64,000 bases of DNA from Archivesica marissinica. Its lineage: Eukaryota; Mollusca; Bivalvia; Venerida; Vesicomyidae. This document shows positions 44,881-55,393 of this stretch, piece by piece. The DNA lies in the NCBI GenBank assembly GCA_014843695.1, contig CM026400.1, forward strand, positions 48,151,301 through 48,215,300. Reading direction: 5' to 3'. Under the pieces are notes generated by a model, which was given only the letters and a program-made list of their open reading frames with translations, had not been told where the DNA came from and made no database searches. Every line of letters begins with the position of its first letter. The stretch's first letter is position 1. Both the position numbers and the translations under genes were made by a program.

Positions 44881-46191
44881 CTACAAATACACGTTCATAA
44901 TTGTGTTAATCTTACTTCTACATAGAGGACATTTTCTACGCTCTCTTGATCTAGACCTTGCAATGTGATTTCCACACTCTACGCATAAACACATATGTCT
45001 ACATGGCAGTATCAACACAGATTTACTCCTGTCCTGACACACGACGCACATTCGCCTTTCCTTATCCGTCTCTAGCACTTTATGCAGATCATCCGCTGAC
45101 ATATCATTTGTTATTCTCGATGGAGTTGCTGACCGCCTGAAGTTGAATCCACTATCAGTTTGCGGTAACTCTATGTTTATTTCACTCATTTCACTCTCGC
45201 TGGCAGCGTTACTGTCGTTACTGTCGTTATCCGAGTCTGATTCAATATCCAACTCATCATCACTGTCAGAACTACCATCACTCGACCCATCACTGATATC
45301 CGAATTCACACTATACTCATCATTCTCATCATCATAATCACCGGTCACCGTATAATTCATCATGTCCTCATCTTCATCAGAGAATTCACCCCGATCACCA
45401 TCAAATTCATTATAATCAGACTCGAATTCATCCACGATGCTCGTGTTAAACCAGTCTCTCACTGGGAAAGTTAATCCCTCTGAACACATACGATGTATTA
45501 TATTTCTCAAAATTACATAACCTAAACAAATTATCACAATTCCCAAATACGCTTCTTTTGGCATCCTAAGAATATATTCTGTCACAAACAAGTAACTGGA
45601 TTCAAAGCAGCAGCGGCAGACGTATCTCACACAAAAATCTGAGTACAAGAGAAATTCATATACACTCTCATAGCTCGAGCACAAACAATCGTAAACTAGC
45701 ACCATCAGATACTTCGCACACAATCCAATTGTAGTAAATCCGCCAATCACTGAACTGGTGAATTCGTTTAAAGAAACTACGAAATATTTCCACGTACTTA
45801 GACCATTATCAGATAAATTTTGTCCAGAAACTCGGATGGTCTCCGCCGTCCATTTCCCACCAGTCCACATGAAATAGACTAGGCATTCCAAGGAATGAAA
45901 CAATAGGTCCATAAAGCTGTACACAAGAATTACGATTTTCCACAGTAAATAGAGGAAAGCCGTCACAAAGTTTGTCAACTCAAGAATGAAATCGATGAAG
46001 CAAACTGCAGCAGTGTAAACCACAACACATAGGAAGTTAAAAACTGCCCAAATTGCACTGAACAAGTTTACACCAAGCTGCAACATTACCGACATAACAT
46101 TGTGATTTACCTCCAAAATTGTAGCCAATGTGGCTTTGATAAACATTATGATCTCTGTCATTTCTGAGAACATATTTGGAAAACAGATCAT
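44881..46191 (-). CDS. RNF26-like membrane RING E3 ubiquitin ligase
   Basis: An uninterrupted 436-codon gene. The first in-frame ATG is at 46189-46191, after an in-frame TGA at 46213-46215. Hydrophobic segments lie at about residues 41-65, 70-98, 148-170 and 213-233. Next comes an acidic Asp/Glu/Ser linker at about 252-340. The C-terminal C3HC4 RING has zinc ligands C382, C385, C397, H399, C403, C406, C421 and C424, and the protein ends NVYL. Membrane part first, RING last and a -VYL end match animal RNF26, whose human form is of similar length (about 430 residues). RNF26 is known to sit in the ER membrane with its RING in the cytosol, to ubiquitinate SQSTM1 in perinuclear endosome positioning, and to act on STING. 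The same role here is inference. A TATA-like box lies 67 bp upstream. I found no AATAAA in the 350 bp downstream, which holds a minisatellite. Confidence 0.9.
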   Translation of the reverse strand: MICFPNMFSEMTEIIMFIKATLATILEVNHNVMSVMLQLGVNLFSAIWAVFNFLCVVVYTAAVCFIDFILELTNFVTAFLYLLWKIVILVYSFMDLLFHSLECLVYFMWTGGKWTAETIRVSGQNLSDNGLSTWKYFVVSLNEFTSSVIGGFTTIGLCAKYLMVLVYDCLCSSYESVYEFLLYSDFCVRYVCRCCFESSYLFVTEYILRMPKEAYLGIVIICLGYVILRNIIHRMCSEGLTFPVRDWFNTSIVDEFESDYNEFDGDRGEFSDEDEDMMNYTVTGDYDDENDEYSVNSDISDGSSDGSSDSDDELDIESDSDNDSNDSNAASESEMSEINIELPQTDSGFNFRRSATPSRITNDMSADDLHKVLETDKERRMCVVCQDRSKSVLILPCRHMCLCVECGNHIARSRSRERRKCPLCRSKINTIMNVYL

Positions 46192-46257
46192 ATGTCCATC
46201 CTTCAATTTAACTCACAGTCTATCAAATGCTACTCAGTTGTTGTTGATATTTTCCCT

Positions 46258-46264
46258 TTTTATA
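46258..46264 (-). promoter_or_regulatory. TATA-like box of the RNF26-like gene
   Basis: The minus strand reads GGATTATAAAAAGGG, placing TATAAAA about 67 bp before the ATG. That would give a 5' leader of roughly 40 bases. It is a sequence match only. Confidence 0.4.
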
Positions 46265-46282
46265 ATCCAATCAAAGACAGCA

Positions 46283-46358
46283 TGTGTTAGTAACACAGTC
46301 AGCAGCATGTGTTAGTAACACAGTCAGCAGCATGTGTTAGTAACACAGTCAGCAGCAT
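46283..46358. repeat. 25-bp repeat with palindromic core, upstream of RNF26-like gene
   Basis: Three tandem copies of CATGTGTTAGTAACACAGTC, AGCAG. Each contains the 6-1-6 inverted repeat GTGTTA-G-TAACAC. It lies just upstream of the TATA-like box, so the cores are placed as a promoter-proximal cluster of protein-binding sites would be. The binding protein is unknown. Confidence 0.75.
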
Positions 46359-46599
46359 GGGTTCATACGTCCACACAGAGCTGGTATTCATGATTACCAA
46401 TTCCACTCTACACAATCATGTACTGGTACATCCTAGATAGTCACTGACATTCTGGTACTAAATGCTGCTCAACCCTGAAACGAACGAAAGACAAGATAAC
46501 TACATGTAACTACGGTATTTGTATGAAATGTATTGTTCACTTTATTCCAATGAAAATTAATTATTTTAATCAAGTTTGAATACTGTGTCTGGTACACAG

Positions 46600-46992
46600 T
46601 CTGTTCTGCAATTGACTTTGTTACGGTTTGGAATGCTAAATCACAACCACTTACAAACTATCTCCAGTCCGTTCTGCAATTGACTTTGTTACGGTTTGGA
46701 ATCAGCGATGCTTCATCACAACCACTTACAAACTATCTCCAGTTCGTTCTGGAGTTGTCTTCGTTACGGTTTGTAATGAGCAATGCTAAATCACATCCAC
46801 TTACATGTACAAACTATCTCCAGTCCGTTCTGCAGTTGTCTTCGTTACGGTTTGGAATCAGCGATGCTTCATCACAACCACTTTCAAACTATCTCCAGTT
46901 CGTTCTGGAGTTGTCTTCGTGAAGGTTTGGATTGAGCAATGCTAAATCACAACCACTTACAAACTATCTCCAGTTCGTTCTGGAGTTGTCTT
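46600..46992. repeat. Minisatellite, about 75-bp unit
   Basis: Five to six copies of TCCAGTTCGTTCTGGAGTTG, TCTTCGTTACGGTTTGGAAT, then GAGCAATGCTAAATCACAAC and CACTTACAAACTATC. Two alternating variants (GCAATGCTAAATC and GCGATGCTTCATC) suggest a two-unit higher-order structure. Confidence 0.88.
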
Positions 46993-47189
46993 AGGGTTAA
47001 GACAAGCAACCGATATATTCATTCTGGATCCAATCTTGTGACAGTACACCATTCTTGCTCTGCAAAAAGAATTCAATAACTGTAACTCAATTAGATATAA
47101 ACTTCACTTACATTACAATGATTGCAAAACAAACGTCAACAACTTATATTAATCTCTCTCGTTGGCCAATTAAAAATAACAGGACACTT

Positions 47190-47418
47190 AGTTTATACAA
47201 ATTTATTTTAGTTTGATTGCGAAACAAGTTCTTACAACTTATATTAATCACTCTCGAGACCTCATTCCTGATGGAACCTATCGCCACGAGGGAGAGAGAA
47301 GAGGCAACGTGGAATTTAAATGCCTTGCCTAAGGGCACAATCGTAATGGCTCCAGCGGGGCTCAAACTCCGGACCTTTCGCACCTGAAGCGAACGTGCAT
47401 CCACTGCGCTATCACGAC
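47190..47418 (-). mobile_element. SINE-B, full length, 8-bp TSD
   Basis: The direct repeat GGACACTT lies at 47182-47189 and 47419-47426. Head, B box region (GGGGCTCAAACTCCGGACC in plus), CGATTGTGCCCTTAGG and tail GCAATCAAACTAAAATAAAT are all present on the minus strand. Confidence 0.9.
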
Positions 47419-47426
47419 GGACACTT

Positions 47427-48050
47427 GGACAGATGCTGCATAGGATATTGAAGATGCTAATGAAGCCAGATTTTTTGTTCGACATTTTTCGAGAAGATTG
47501 CCACAAAATCTAAATCTTGCTAAAAGCGCAAACTGAACTGCACATGTATTTCTGGTTCATTCTAGGTAAGTTAACTTTGAATAAACCGTACATGCTATTT
47601 TTTTTTGCATCATCACGTGACTTATGTCACCTTGCTGGCTATCGGCACGTTATACGTAAACAGCAGTAAATTGAGCCTGAAACGAACCTATTCTCACGGT
47701 ATACCATATTTCATTACTTAAGTTAACCATATGAATACATTTCTATTATCTATGGGCTAAAATTGAACAAATAACCATTTATCGGTTTCAAAATTTATTT
47801 AGTGGAGGAAGAACTGCAGTTACTGTTTTCGGTATAGGGTATATTTCTGTAATATTATGATTGGAATTTATAGAAGCAGCCAAGCAGGGATCATTTTAAA
47901 AGAAATATTTTTTTACAATTCTCAATACAAAATTTTGTCCAGTAAAACACTGGCCCATTATAACGCACTCTTATTCAAATGTTGTATTTAATGATTATAC
48001 TGTTATTTTAACCATATTTTGTTTAAATTTATTAAATAACACCATTTAAG
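47427..48050. other. No gene seen
   Basis: About 620 bp of AT-rich sequence without a convincing frame or repeat. It includes a CACGTGACTTATGTCACC near-palindrome around 47615. Confidence 0.55.
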
Positions 48051-48109
48051 GACGCGATCGCTTGCTTTCTCACTTCTACCAAACATTCTGACCTAAAATC
48101 AACCCTGAT
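48051..48109 (-). repeat. Dispersed terminal motif (copy 3)
   Basis: GACGCGATCGCTTGCTTTCT, CACTTCTACCAAACATTCTG, ACCTAAAATCAACCCTG is the reverse complement of 8124-8180, including the GCGATCGC palindrome. Confidence 0.6.
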
Positions 48110-48417
48110 TTGTCACGTGATCCGTCATGTATTTATGGATAATGTGCATATTATTGGTAGTCTCCATTGCAGGAAAGTCGGGTATCTGCATAAGTACTGT
48201 TCGATAAGGCATTTTTCTGAAAATATTGCGAGCATAGAGATATCGCGAGCATAAGTTCCACCACTCTACATACATGTAATGATGAAAGCCTGGGTGGGGT
48301 GCAAGGTTGTATCAATGCAAACGGCTGCCTATGTCATACTAATGCACTAGGCATTAATACTAATCTTCTAGGCATTTAAAAAAATAATCACTGCTCATAT
48401 TAGTAATAAGTGCACTG

Positions 48418-48510
48418 TGGAAGTCGTGATAGCGCAGAGGTAGCGCATCCGCTTCAGGTGCCAGCAAACAGCTGTAGCCACGATTGAGCTCTTAGGCAAG
48501 GTTATCAATT
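48418..48510 (+). mobile_element. SINE-B fragment
   Basis: TGGAAGTCGTGATAGCGCAG and CATCCGCTTCAGGTGCCAGC, followed by a degraded body (GATTGAGCTCTTAGGCAAGG). The B box is lost. Confidence 0.65.
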
Positions 48511-48585
48511 GCATATTTGACTCTTTCCAGGTGGGTTACATCGGAATTGATTGTGCCCCCAAATAATAAGGGAAATGCCAGACTT

Positions 48586-48787
48586 AATGCATTGGCGTAG
48601 CTTCCTAGGCCGGGTCCTACATACTTTTGCCCGAAAAATCGAAAAAAATAAAAATGTCAAATCTGCAAAAAAATTCGGAAGGCCAGTATTAAATTATATA
48701 CGCTATATAGTTTTCCTGGGGACGAGCCCCGGACCCCCTTCCAGTCCTAAGTTGGCCTACACATCGATTCCAGCAAAGCTACGCCCT
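48586..48787. mobile_element. MITE with GGCGTAGCTT ends (copy 1)
   Basis: CATTGGCGTAGCTTCCTAGG on the left, and CAGCAAAGCTACGCCCTTG on the right. The interior GGACGAGCCCCGGACCCCCT and GTTGGCCTACACATCGATTC is shared with the inverted copy at 56635-56795. Confidence 0.72.
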
Positions 48788-49265
48788 TGTAATGATATTG
48801 ATAGGAATAATTATTACAAGATGATAATCTACAGATTTATTAAATTATTACCTTCTGTTTTGAGAACATAAGTAAAACCTTGCAACAATTAAATAAAGGT
48901 AGGCCGAATTTTAAAAAAACATGTCATAGCTGTGAAAACATTATTAAATCAGAAAAACACCTCATTTAAACTGCTAAATTAATAGCATTCTCACCATTTC
49001 AAAATTATTTACTCGTCTTTTCACCCCATAATGGCAAATGTTGTCCGAATGGAAATCTCAGTCGTTAGACGTTTGATGAATTAGGTTAAACACCACCAAT
49101 AAACATCAAAGGTCTAATGCTACTATCTACATAACGTAACCATATACACCTTAATTGGTAAGCTGACATCAGGATATTTCTATCTAGTTTCCTGCTGACC
49201 CATGATTTCTAATATGATACTGATACTGTGAGCACTGTTTATAGTCACATGTGAAATACTGTTAA
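48788..49265. other. No gene seen
   Basis: About 480 bp of AT-rich unassigned sequence with short inverted stretches but no sustained frame. Confidence 0.5.
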
Positions 49266-49270
49266 AATTC

Positions 49271-49362
49271 TTATATAGGGTCAGTCATGGGGAGGCTCAA
49301 ACATGTGATCCTCGGAGTCGCAGTTCAGTGTGTTAGCTAGATGGACGACTGACCCGGCCACC
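49271..49362 (-). mobile_element. tRNA-like SINE head
   Basis: The minus strand has CAGTCGTCCATCTAGCTAAC (A-box like) and GTTTGAGCCTCCCCATGACT (B-box like) with ends that nearly pair (GGGTCAGTC / GACTGACCC). No body is recognised. Confidence 0.4.
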
Positions 49363-49393
49363 TATAGTGGCATATACGTGTGCATAACTGCAG

Positions 49394-50190
49394 ATGTTAA
49401 AGAACAGTTATTCTAAGGAACAATGATTTCTAATAGCTACAGCTGATAAAGAACAAACAGCTATTATAAGGAATATGATTTCTAATATCTGCAGCTGATA
49501 AAGAACAGCTATTCTAAGGAATATGATTTCTAATAGCTGCAGCTGATAAAGAGCAGCTATTCTAAGGAATATGATTTCTAATAGCTGCAGCTGATAAAGA
49601 ACAGCTATTCTAAGGAATATGATTTCTAATAGCTGCAGCTGATAAAGAACAGCTATTCTAAGGAATATGATTTCTAATAGCTGCAGCTGATAAAGAACAG
49701 CTATTCTAAGGAATATGATTTCTAATAGCTGCAGCTGATAAAGAACAGCTATTCTAAGGAATATGATTTCTAATAGCTGCAGCTGATAAAGAACAGCTAT
49801 TCTAAGGAATATGATTTCTAATAGCTGCAGCTGATAAAGAACAGCTATTCTAAGGAATATGATTTCTAATAGCTGCAGCTGATAAAGAACAGCTATTCTA
49901 AGGAATATGATTTCTAATAGCTGCAGCTGATAAAGAACAGCTATTCTAAGGAATATGATTTCTAATAGCTGCAGCTGATAAAGAACAGCTATTCTAAGGA
50001 ATATGATTTCTAATAGCTGCAGCTGATAAAGAACAGTTATTATAAGGAAGATGAGTTGTAATAGCTGGAGCTGATAAAGAACAGCTATTCTAAGGAATAT
50101 GATTTCTAATAGCTGGAGCTGATAACAGAACAGTTAGTATAAGGAAGATGAGTTGTAATAGCTGGAGCTGATAACAGAACAGTTATTCTA
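49394..50190. repeat. Minisatellite, 48-bp unit
   Basis: About 16 copies of GCTGCAGCTGATAAAGAACA, GCTATTCTAAGGAATATGAT, TTCTAATA. The central dozen or so are almost identical, and the last three diverge (GGAGCTGATAACAGAACAGT). Each unit carries the palindrome AGCTGCAGCT. Confidence 0.94.
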
Positions 50191-50284
50191 AGAAATTTCT
50201 AATAAAACATGTACACGTGTTTTAAAGATGATATGACATATACTATGAATCATAGACTTCATAGTCATAATATTTATACAAATG

Positions 50285-50884
50285 TATTCAAGCTCGATTG
50301 CGAAACAAGTTCTTATAGCATTAGCTTAATCGTTCTTGAGACCATATTCCTGATGGGATCGATCGTCATAGGCGAGAGACATGGTGGAATTAAAGTACCT
50401 TGCATAAGGGCACAATCGTAGCGGCTACAGCTGGGCGCGAACCCCGGGCCTCTCATGCCTGAAGTGAACGAGCTACAAATTATGGAAGTACAGGTATGTT
50501 AGATGGTACGATGGTCGCCAGATCGGACAGGTGGGTTTTCCCCGGTGTAACAATTAGTAAATTAGCCTGACTTGAGCAAGTCTATGATTTCCCATAATGC
50601 TGGGTATCACATCCGCCCAGAGCAACAGTTGAACTGAGATCATTGAATAGAGTAGCTTGTTTGTTTATTCATTGTATAACTTAGTTTTTTGTTATATAAC
50701 TGAAACAGTACAAATATTACATCCGGGTACTCCGGTTTCTTCCCACGTGAATGCCCAAATATACGCTTTCATCCCCGCCAACGAGAGTGATTAAAATAAG
50801 TTGTTAAAACTTGCTTCGCAATCGTTGTAAAATAAATAAAGTTTAAAAAAAAAAAAATACACCTGCATTATCACGACTTCCTTG
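50285..50884 (-). mobile_element. SINE-B split by a later insertion
   Basis: The tail and body (AAGCTCGATTGCGAAACAAG to CATGCCTGAAGTGAACG) lie at 50285-50470. The missing end of the head (TGCATTATCACGACTTCC) reappears at 50865-50884. The intervening segment is a separate retroposon. The outer copy is old and diverged. Confidence 0.65.
50471..50861 (+). mobile_element. Retroposon sharing the SINE-B 3' tail
   Basis: An insert of about 390 bp with CGCCAGATCGGACAGGTGGG, CCGGGTACTCCGGTTTCTTC and a 3' end GAGAGTGATTAAAATAAGTT, GTTAAAACTTGCTTCGCAAT, then a run of 13 A. The tail matches SINE-B's own tail, though the 5' part does not. A shared tail usually means mobilisation by the same LINE. Confidence 0.6.
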
Positions 50885-51258
50885 TCATAATACACCGCGA
50901 AACGCATTTGATTTACATAAAGTGTATTGAGTGAATGCATACACTTATTAAAGTGCATACTTTAGTAATTAAGTGCAAACATGTTGACAACAACATGAAA
51001 CCCTGTCCAATATAATCGTATATACCACATCCCTGTTGGAATATCCGCGAATCATATGCGAACCAATTATTGTTGCAGAACGTTCAACTGCGTAAATAGA
51101 TTGACCGTCGGGCCATTTCTGGATTCCAGCTCAAGCCTGTATATATGTCTATGCACACACCAGTGAAAGCTTGGAACTATTTCCCTGAAAATAATTGGGC
51201 AATTTTAATACCTTTAATACGAATACATAGCAGTTATTCTTATCACATAAATTCCCAT

Positions 51259-51516
51259 ACAGTATTACAGACGGATCTGTAATCCAGGCATCTCAGGTTC
51301 GATCCCCCGTCTGCCCTAATAAAATTAACAGTATTTCAGATGGGACGTTAAACCGAGATCTCGTGTCGGTGCTTTACACTATGCACGTTAAAGAACCAGA
51401 GGAGACTCTGGAAGGGGTCTCATTGCACTATAGTCCAAACATCTAAAATGACTAATCTTTTCAGGAGGCGTCGCTCATATGGGCAACCGATAGCGACGAT
51501 AAATAAGCGTAAAACA
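51259..51516 (+). mobile_element. SINE-A with 15-bp TSD, head deleted internally
   Basis: The direct repeat CACATAAATTCCCAT lies at 51244-51258 and 51517-51531. The head lacks the stretch between AGACGGATCTGTA and ATCCAGG, removing most of the A box. The body and tail are otherwise standard. Confidence 0.88.
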
Positions 51517-51700
51517 CACATAAATTCCCATTCGTCCAGAAAATGTCGTGCAGGATACACGGTGGGACAAGCCACTACAGATGAGCTACCGTCAATGATA
51601 AATGTAATATAAAGATAATGGTAATGATAAAGTTGTAAGTTGCCATAGACCATAAACTGTTACATTGATAAATGTATTGATGTATGTTTGTATGTGTATT

Positions 51701-51937
51701 GTGGAAGTCGTGATAGCGCCGTGGATGCACGTTCGCTTCAGGTGCGAAATGTCTGGAGTTCGAGCCCCGCTGGAGCCGTTACGATTGTGCCCTTAGGCAA
51801 GGCATTTAAATTCCACGTTGCCTCATCTCTCCCTCGTGGCGATGGATTCCACCAGGAATGAGGTCTCGAGAGTGATTAATATAAGTTGTAATAACTTGTT
51901 TCGCAATCGAGCTAAAATAAATTTGTATAAATTGTGT
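51701..51937 (+). mobile_element. SINE-B, full length
   Basis: GGAAGTCGTGATAGCGCCGT, GGATGCACGTTCGCTTCAGG, B box GAGTTCGAGCCCCGC, and a tail GCAATCGAGCTAAAATAAAT, TTGTATAAAT. The flanks TGTGTATTG and TGTGTATG are a probable imperfect target duplication. Confidence 0.88.
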
Positions 51938-52528
51938 ATGTTTTAGGGCATTCTGGCAAATGCTCCAAACTTAAGGTTGTGGTAAATCAGTAATCTAAAC
52001 ATGTTTGCTTCTTTTTACATACTATTGTGTTGCTTTTAGGTACCTGAACCGTTTTCTCTACTGAAGAATGATGTTCCGGTTATAAACACTGTATCAGCTT
52101 TTGTGTGCGCTACCATCATCTCTTTCCCTTGCATTTCGTTTCGGCAAGTTATGATGATCGGTATACACTAATTAATAGCTGCATGGTTATGTCAGTTCTT
52201 ATGACCATTATTGTACACTTGTACTACTTTGTATATATGTATGTTTATATGTGTCCAGGTAAAACGCGTAATTGTATATTATGTATGTTCACTTGTGCTC
52301 TTCATGTATATGGAGGTAATAAAAGGATTATTAGTTATTATACTTAATGTATAATTACAGATCCAGAACGTATCTTCTCTGGGTTATCGTTACACGAGTT
52401 TTCGTCATTAAATTATTCATCACGGTTTTATTCATGACTTATTTCATCACTGGGATTTTACTAAACGATTAAGGGAACTATAATTATGTGTTATTACAAA
52501 AAGGCTAAAATCAGCACTGCTACAACAG
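51938..52528. other. Unassigned; possible but unsupported terminal exon
   Basis: At 52040 TGCTTTTAG|GTACCTGAACC looks like a splice acceptor, followed by about 44 open codons to a TAA near 52170 and an AATAAA near 52317. The peptide (VPEPFSLLKNDVPVINTVSA) is not recognised and no partner exon was found, so I do not call a gene. Confidence 0.3.
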
Positions 52529-52970
52529 TACCTTCGAGCGGGCATATGTTTATGAATTGGGACCCACATACACCATACTTGCATTCGTGCGGGCATATGT
52601 TTATGAATTGGGACCCACATACACCATACTTGCATTCGTGCGGGCATATCTTTATGAATTGGGACCCACATACACCATAATTGCATTCGTGCGGGCATAT
52701 GTTTATGAATTGGGACCCACATACACCATACTTGCATTCGTGCGGGCATATCTTTATGAATTGGGACCCACATACACCATAATTGCATTCGTGCGGGCAT
52801 ATCTTTATGAATTGGGACCCACATACACCATAATTGCATTCGTGCGGGCATATCTTTATGAATTGGGACCCACATACACCATAATTGCATTCGTGCGAGC
52901 ATATCTTTATGAATTGGGACCCACATACACCATAATTGCATTCGTGCGGGCATATCTTTATAAACTCGAA
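52529..52970. repeat. Minisatellite, 51-bp unit
   Basis: About eight and a half copies of GCATTCGTGCGGGCATATCT, TTATGAATTGGGACCCACAT, ACACCATAATT. Variants are ATATGTTT and CATACTT. The period is a multiple of three, so several long open frames exist; they are artefacts. Confidence 0.94.
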
Positions 52971-53107
52971 TAGAAGAAGTTTAATGTACATGTAGACTGT
53001 AACAATCTTTCAGATATTTCACACCTCAAAATTACAAGTGTGCTTTAAGCAGAGACATATAGAACTGCAGCTGACGTTTCTGATTCCAACCAACAAACAG
53101 GCAGATA

Positions 53108-53177
53108 CGTAGTCAAGTGGTTAACACGATGGCCTGGGAATCCAGGGATCGCAGGTTCGATCCGCCGTCTGACACTA
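53108..53177 (+). mobile_element. SINE-A head only
   Basis: GTAGTCAAGTGGTTAACACG, then AATCCAGGGATCGCAGGTTC and GATCCGCCGTCTGAC. It has the tRNA-like boxes but no body. Confidence 0.65.
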
Positions 53178-54135
53178 ACTAAATCAAGAAAGAAAATCAG
53201 TCATTTAATTATTATTTTTTTAACTTTCAAAGTTTTTTTAAATTTCATACATGCATACTGTTTACATACAGCAAACAGAATTAGCATTATCATAATGTAC
53301 ACACGTAATATTCTAAATCACATAACACACATAACAGCATGATTATAATATTAGCACATATCTGAGAACACAAAGAGGAGGAGCGACTATCTGGTATTTC
53401 TTGTATGTGGGTCTACGTTTTCTAAGTAGGGTTTGAACGTATATCACGTCCCTGGAACAGCGTTTCCTGACACCCACACGGCAAGTACCGAGCGCGAATG
53501 CGATCCGCCATGCCAGAGGGATACAACTTGTTAAATTAATTCGAAGTTGCTACAATTTAGAAGGGAATTAATATGTATATGAGTACATAGGTACCTGTCC
53601 AATCATGTGGATCTGTTAATTTAAGTTTAAAATGTCGCTGTGCAATAGTGTTATACTACGCATGTTACCAATATAGAGTATATGTGAATAATAATTTTAA
53701 AATGCTGATGGCATATTATAACAACATGGTAGTTTTTATTTCATCAAATACAAGCAAACATAATAACATATGAAGTAAGTCAACAATGACCCATGATCAA
53801 ATATGGTATAATAGTACAGTGTATTTCGGCGGTGGTCTTAATAGTTGAACACGTACAACTTAATAATACTACTACTATGTGTACGCTGGAACTTTTAAAC
53901 CTGACAAATATATTATATATTCCAAGAATACGTAAATAGAGAAATATTTACGTATAACTAAGAATGTGAATACCGAACAAAGACAAATATACGCAATAAT
54001 ATATGCATCACACCACCTTTCACTCACATGTGGTAAGGTGCACATTTAAACATAGTAAGTAGTTATAGTGTGCTTATAGTCATATAAACCAAGCACTGAT
54101 TTACAATTTATAATCAAACGTTAGCTTGATTATCT
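53178..54135. other. No gene seen
   Basis: About 960 bp of AT-rich sequence with frequent stops in all frames. A G/C-richer patch at 53420-53520 (CCTGACACCCACACGGCAAG) has no reading frame that I can support. Confidence 0.55.
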
Positions 54136-54262
54136 GGCAAGCCGTTGTCTAATGTTGTTAAAACGTGTGGCCCAAACCATTTGTATTTTCATGCTATGTA
54201 TTGTATCTTTATTTGTATGACATATGTACTATTAATTTGCAATAAAATATGGTTAAAAAACC
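54136..54262 (+). mobile_element. LINE-type 3' tail (copy 1)
   Basis: GTTGTCTAATGTTGTTAAAA, GTGGCCCAAACCATTTGTAT, TTTCATGCTATGTATTGTAT, ending GCAATAAAATATGGTTAAAA. It matches the TSD-flanked copy at 63745-63881, so it is a retroposed 3' end rather than a gene's own UTR. Confidence 0.7.
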
Positions 54263-54268
54263 AACAAC

Positions 54269-54468
54269 ATTAACATTCTTTCATATGGGACGTTAGACCG
54301 AGGTCTCGTGTCGATGCTTTACACCGTGCACGTGCAAGAATCAGAGGATATTCTGGAATGTGTCTCTGTCTGTATCATTGCACTATCCTCCAAAAATCTA
54401 AAATGACCAATCACTTCAGGAGGCGTCACTCATATGGGTAACCGGCAGCGACGATAAATAAACGTAAA
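54269..54468 (+). mobile_element. SINE-A, 5'-truncated
   Basis: Begins in the body (TTAACATTCTTTCATATGGG) and runs to the tail GACGATAAATAAACGTAAAG, passing directly into a CGCA repeat. Confidence 0.82.
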
Positions 54469-54494
54469 GCACGCACACACGCACGCGCGCACGC

Positions 54495-54547
<53 letters not shown>

Positions 54548-54550
54548 CAC
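54469..54550. repeat. (CGCA)n microsatellite
   Basis: About 80 bp of alternating purine-pyrimidine CGCA/CGCG/CACA. It grew from the ACACAC tail of the SINE-A copy. Such sequence can adopt Z-DNA; that is general knowledge. Confidence 0.93.
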
Positions 54551-55237
54551 ACTGAGTTCATACTATTGTAGCTTTCCCTTCTCGTCAATCGCTCTGTTTT
54601 CGTTCCACATCTGTTTTCGATTTTTGTTTTGTGAATGACGTTTTTACGCACCCCTGAATTACTACTTGGATGGGTACCTGGTGGTCTTCGTCCACCAATA
54701 ACAACAGAAGATAAATATAACCTTAGCACCGGTTTCATTTACCAACAGTGTAACCATTATACTTTAAAATTAAGTCATAAAGCAAATTTAGGCATTACGT
54801 ACACAGCTGCTTTCATCAAAATGTACTTAATTCGAACTTAACCCGTAAAATGCCGAATGGAGAAAATCTCAATAAGCTTTAAGCTTCCGATTTAATACAT
54901 TTTCGTTTTGTATACAATGTATATGTAATGTACATTATTATCGAATAAATATGTTTAAACCAAATGCCGAATAAATTGCACGGAATGTGCAAATAACATA
55001 GATCCTAATCAGATGCGGCGTTACTATTACGTTGTTTGCTTTTCATACACGTGTTTTAGCTCCAGTATCCGAATAGCTGCACGTTCTGTGCCGTCTGGTC
55101 TGGCTCTATGCTGTTTGCAAAAGCGACTGTTGTTGTGATTGGTAAACAAATATGTAGGACGTGAAGGGTATACGACGGGGTTCAAGCTTCAAATGTTGAA
55201 CCACTTTTGGTCACTCAAGTACAGTCTGACAGACCTA
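54551..55237. other. Unassigned with a P1-like remnant
   Basis: About 690 bp. At 54965-55130 GTGCAAATAACATAGATCC and CTGGCTCTATGCTGTTTGC resemble the interior of MITE P1, without clear ends. A frame near 54640 (TFLRTPELLLGWVPGGLRPP) is short and not recognised. Confidence 0.5.
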
Positions 55238-55392
55238 TATCACAGGAACTTGAAATTTTATCCATAAGCCACCAAAGGTCTCGTACCTCTATCCTAGGAC
55301 ACCCTCTCTATTTGGGGGGGGGTGTCCTAGGATATATGTACGAGACCTTTGGTGGCTTCTGCATAACATTTCAAGTTCCTGTGCCTATATAA
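55238..55392. repeat. Foldback element (copy 1)
   Basis: Arms of about 65 bp, CACAGGAACTTGAAATTTTA... and ...TTTCAAGTTCCTGTG, including CCACCAAAGGTCTCGTACCT and its complement. The loop is about 20 bases with a G run. The arms match almost perfectly, so a transcript would form a long hairpin. A second copy is at 62115-62299. Confidence 0.85.
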
Positions 55393-55393
55393 A

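Noticed and set aside
46192..46206. Start of the RNF26-like protein at a TTG codon (46204-46206)
   Set aside because: TTG is not a normal animal start. The first ATG in frame is at 46189-46191 and gives a protein of the expected family length.
47144..47506. 120-codon minus frame near 47.3 kb
   Set aside because: It lies mostly across a SINE-B copy with clear target duplications.
52040..52325. Terminal exon with polyadenylation signal
   Set aside because: Acceptor and AATAAA can occur by chance in AT-rich DNA. There is no partner exon and no recognised peptide.
54640..54841. Short frame TFLRTPELLLGWVPGGLRPP as a small gene
   Set aside because: Fewer than 70 codons, no recognisable family, no promoter or conserved context.
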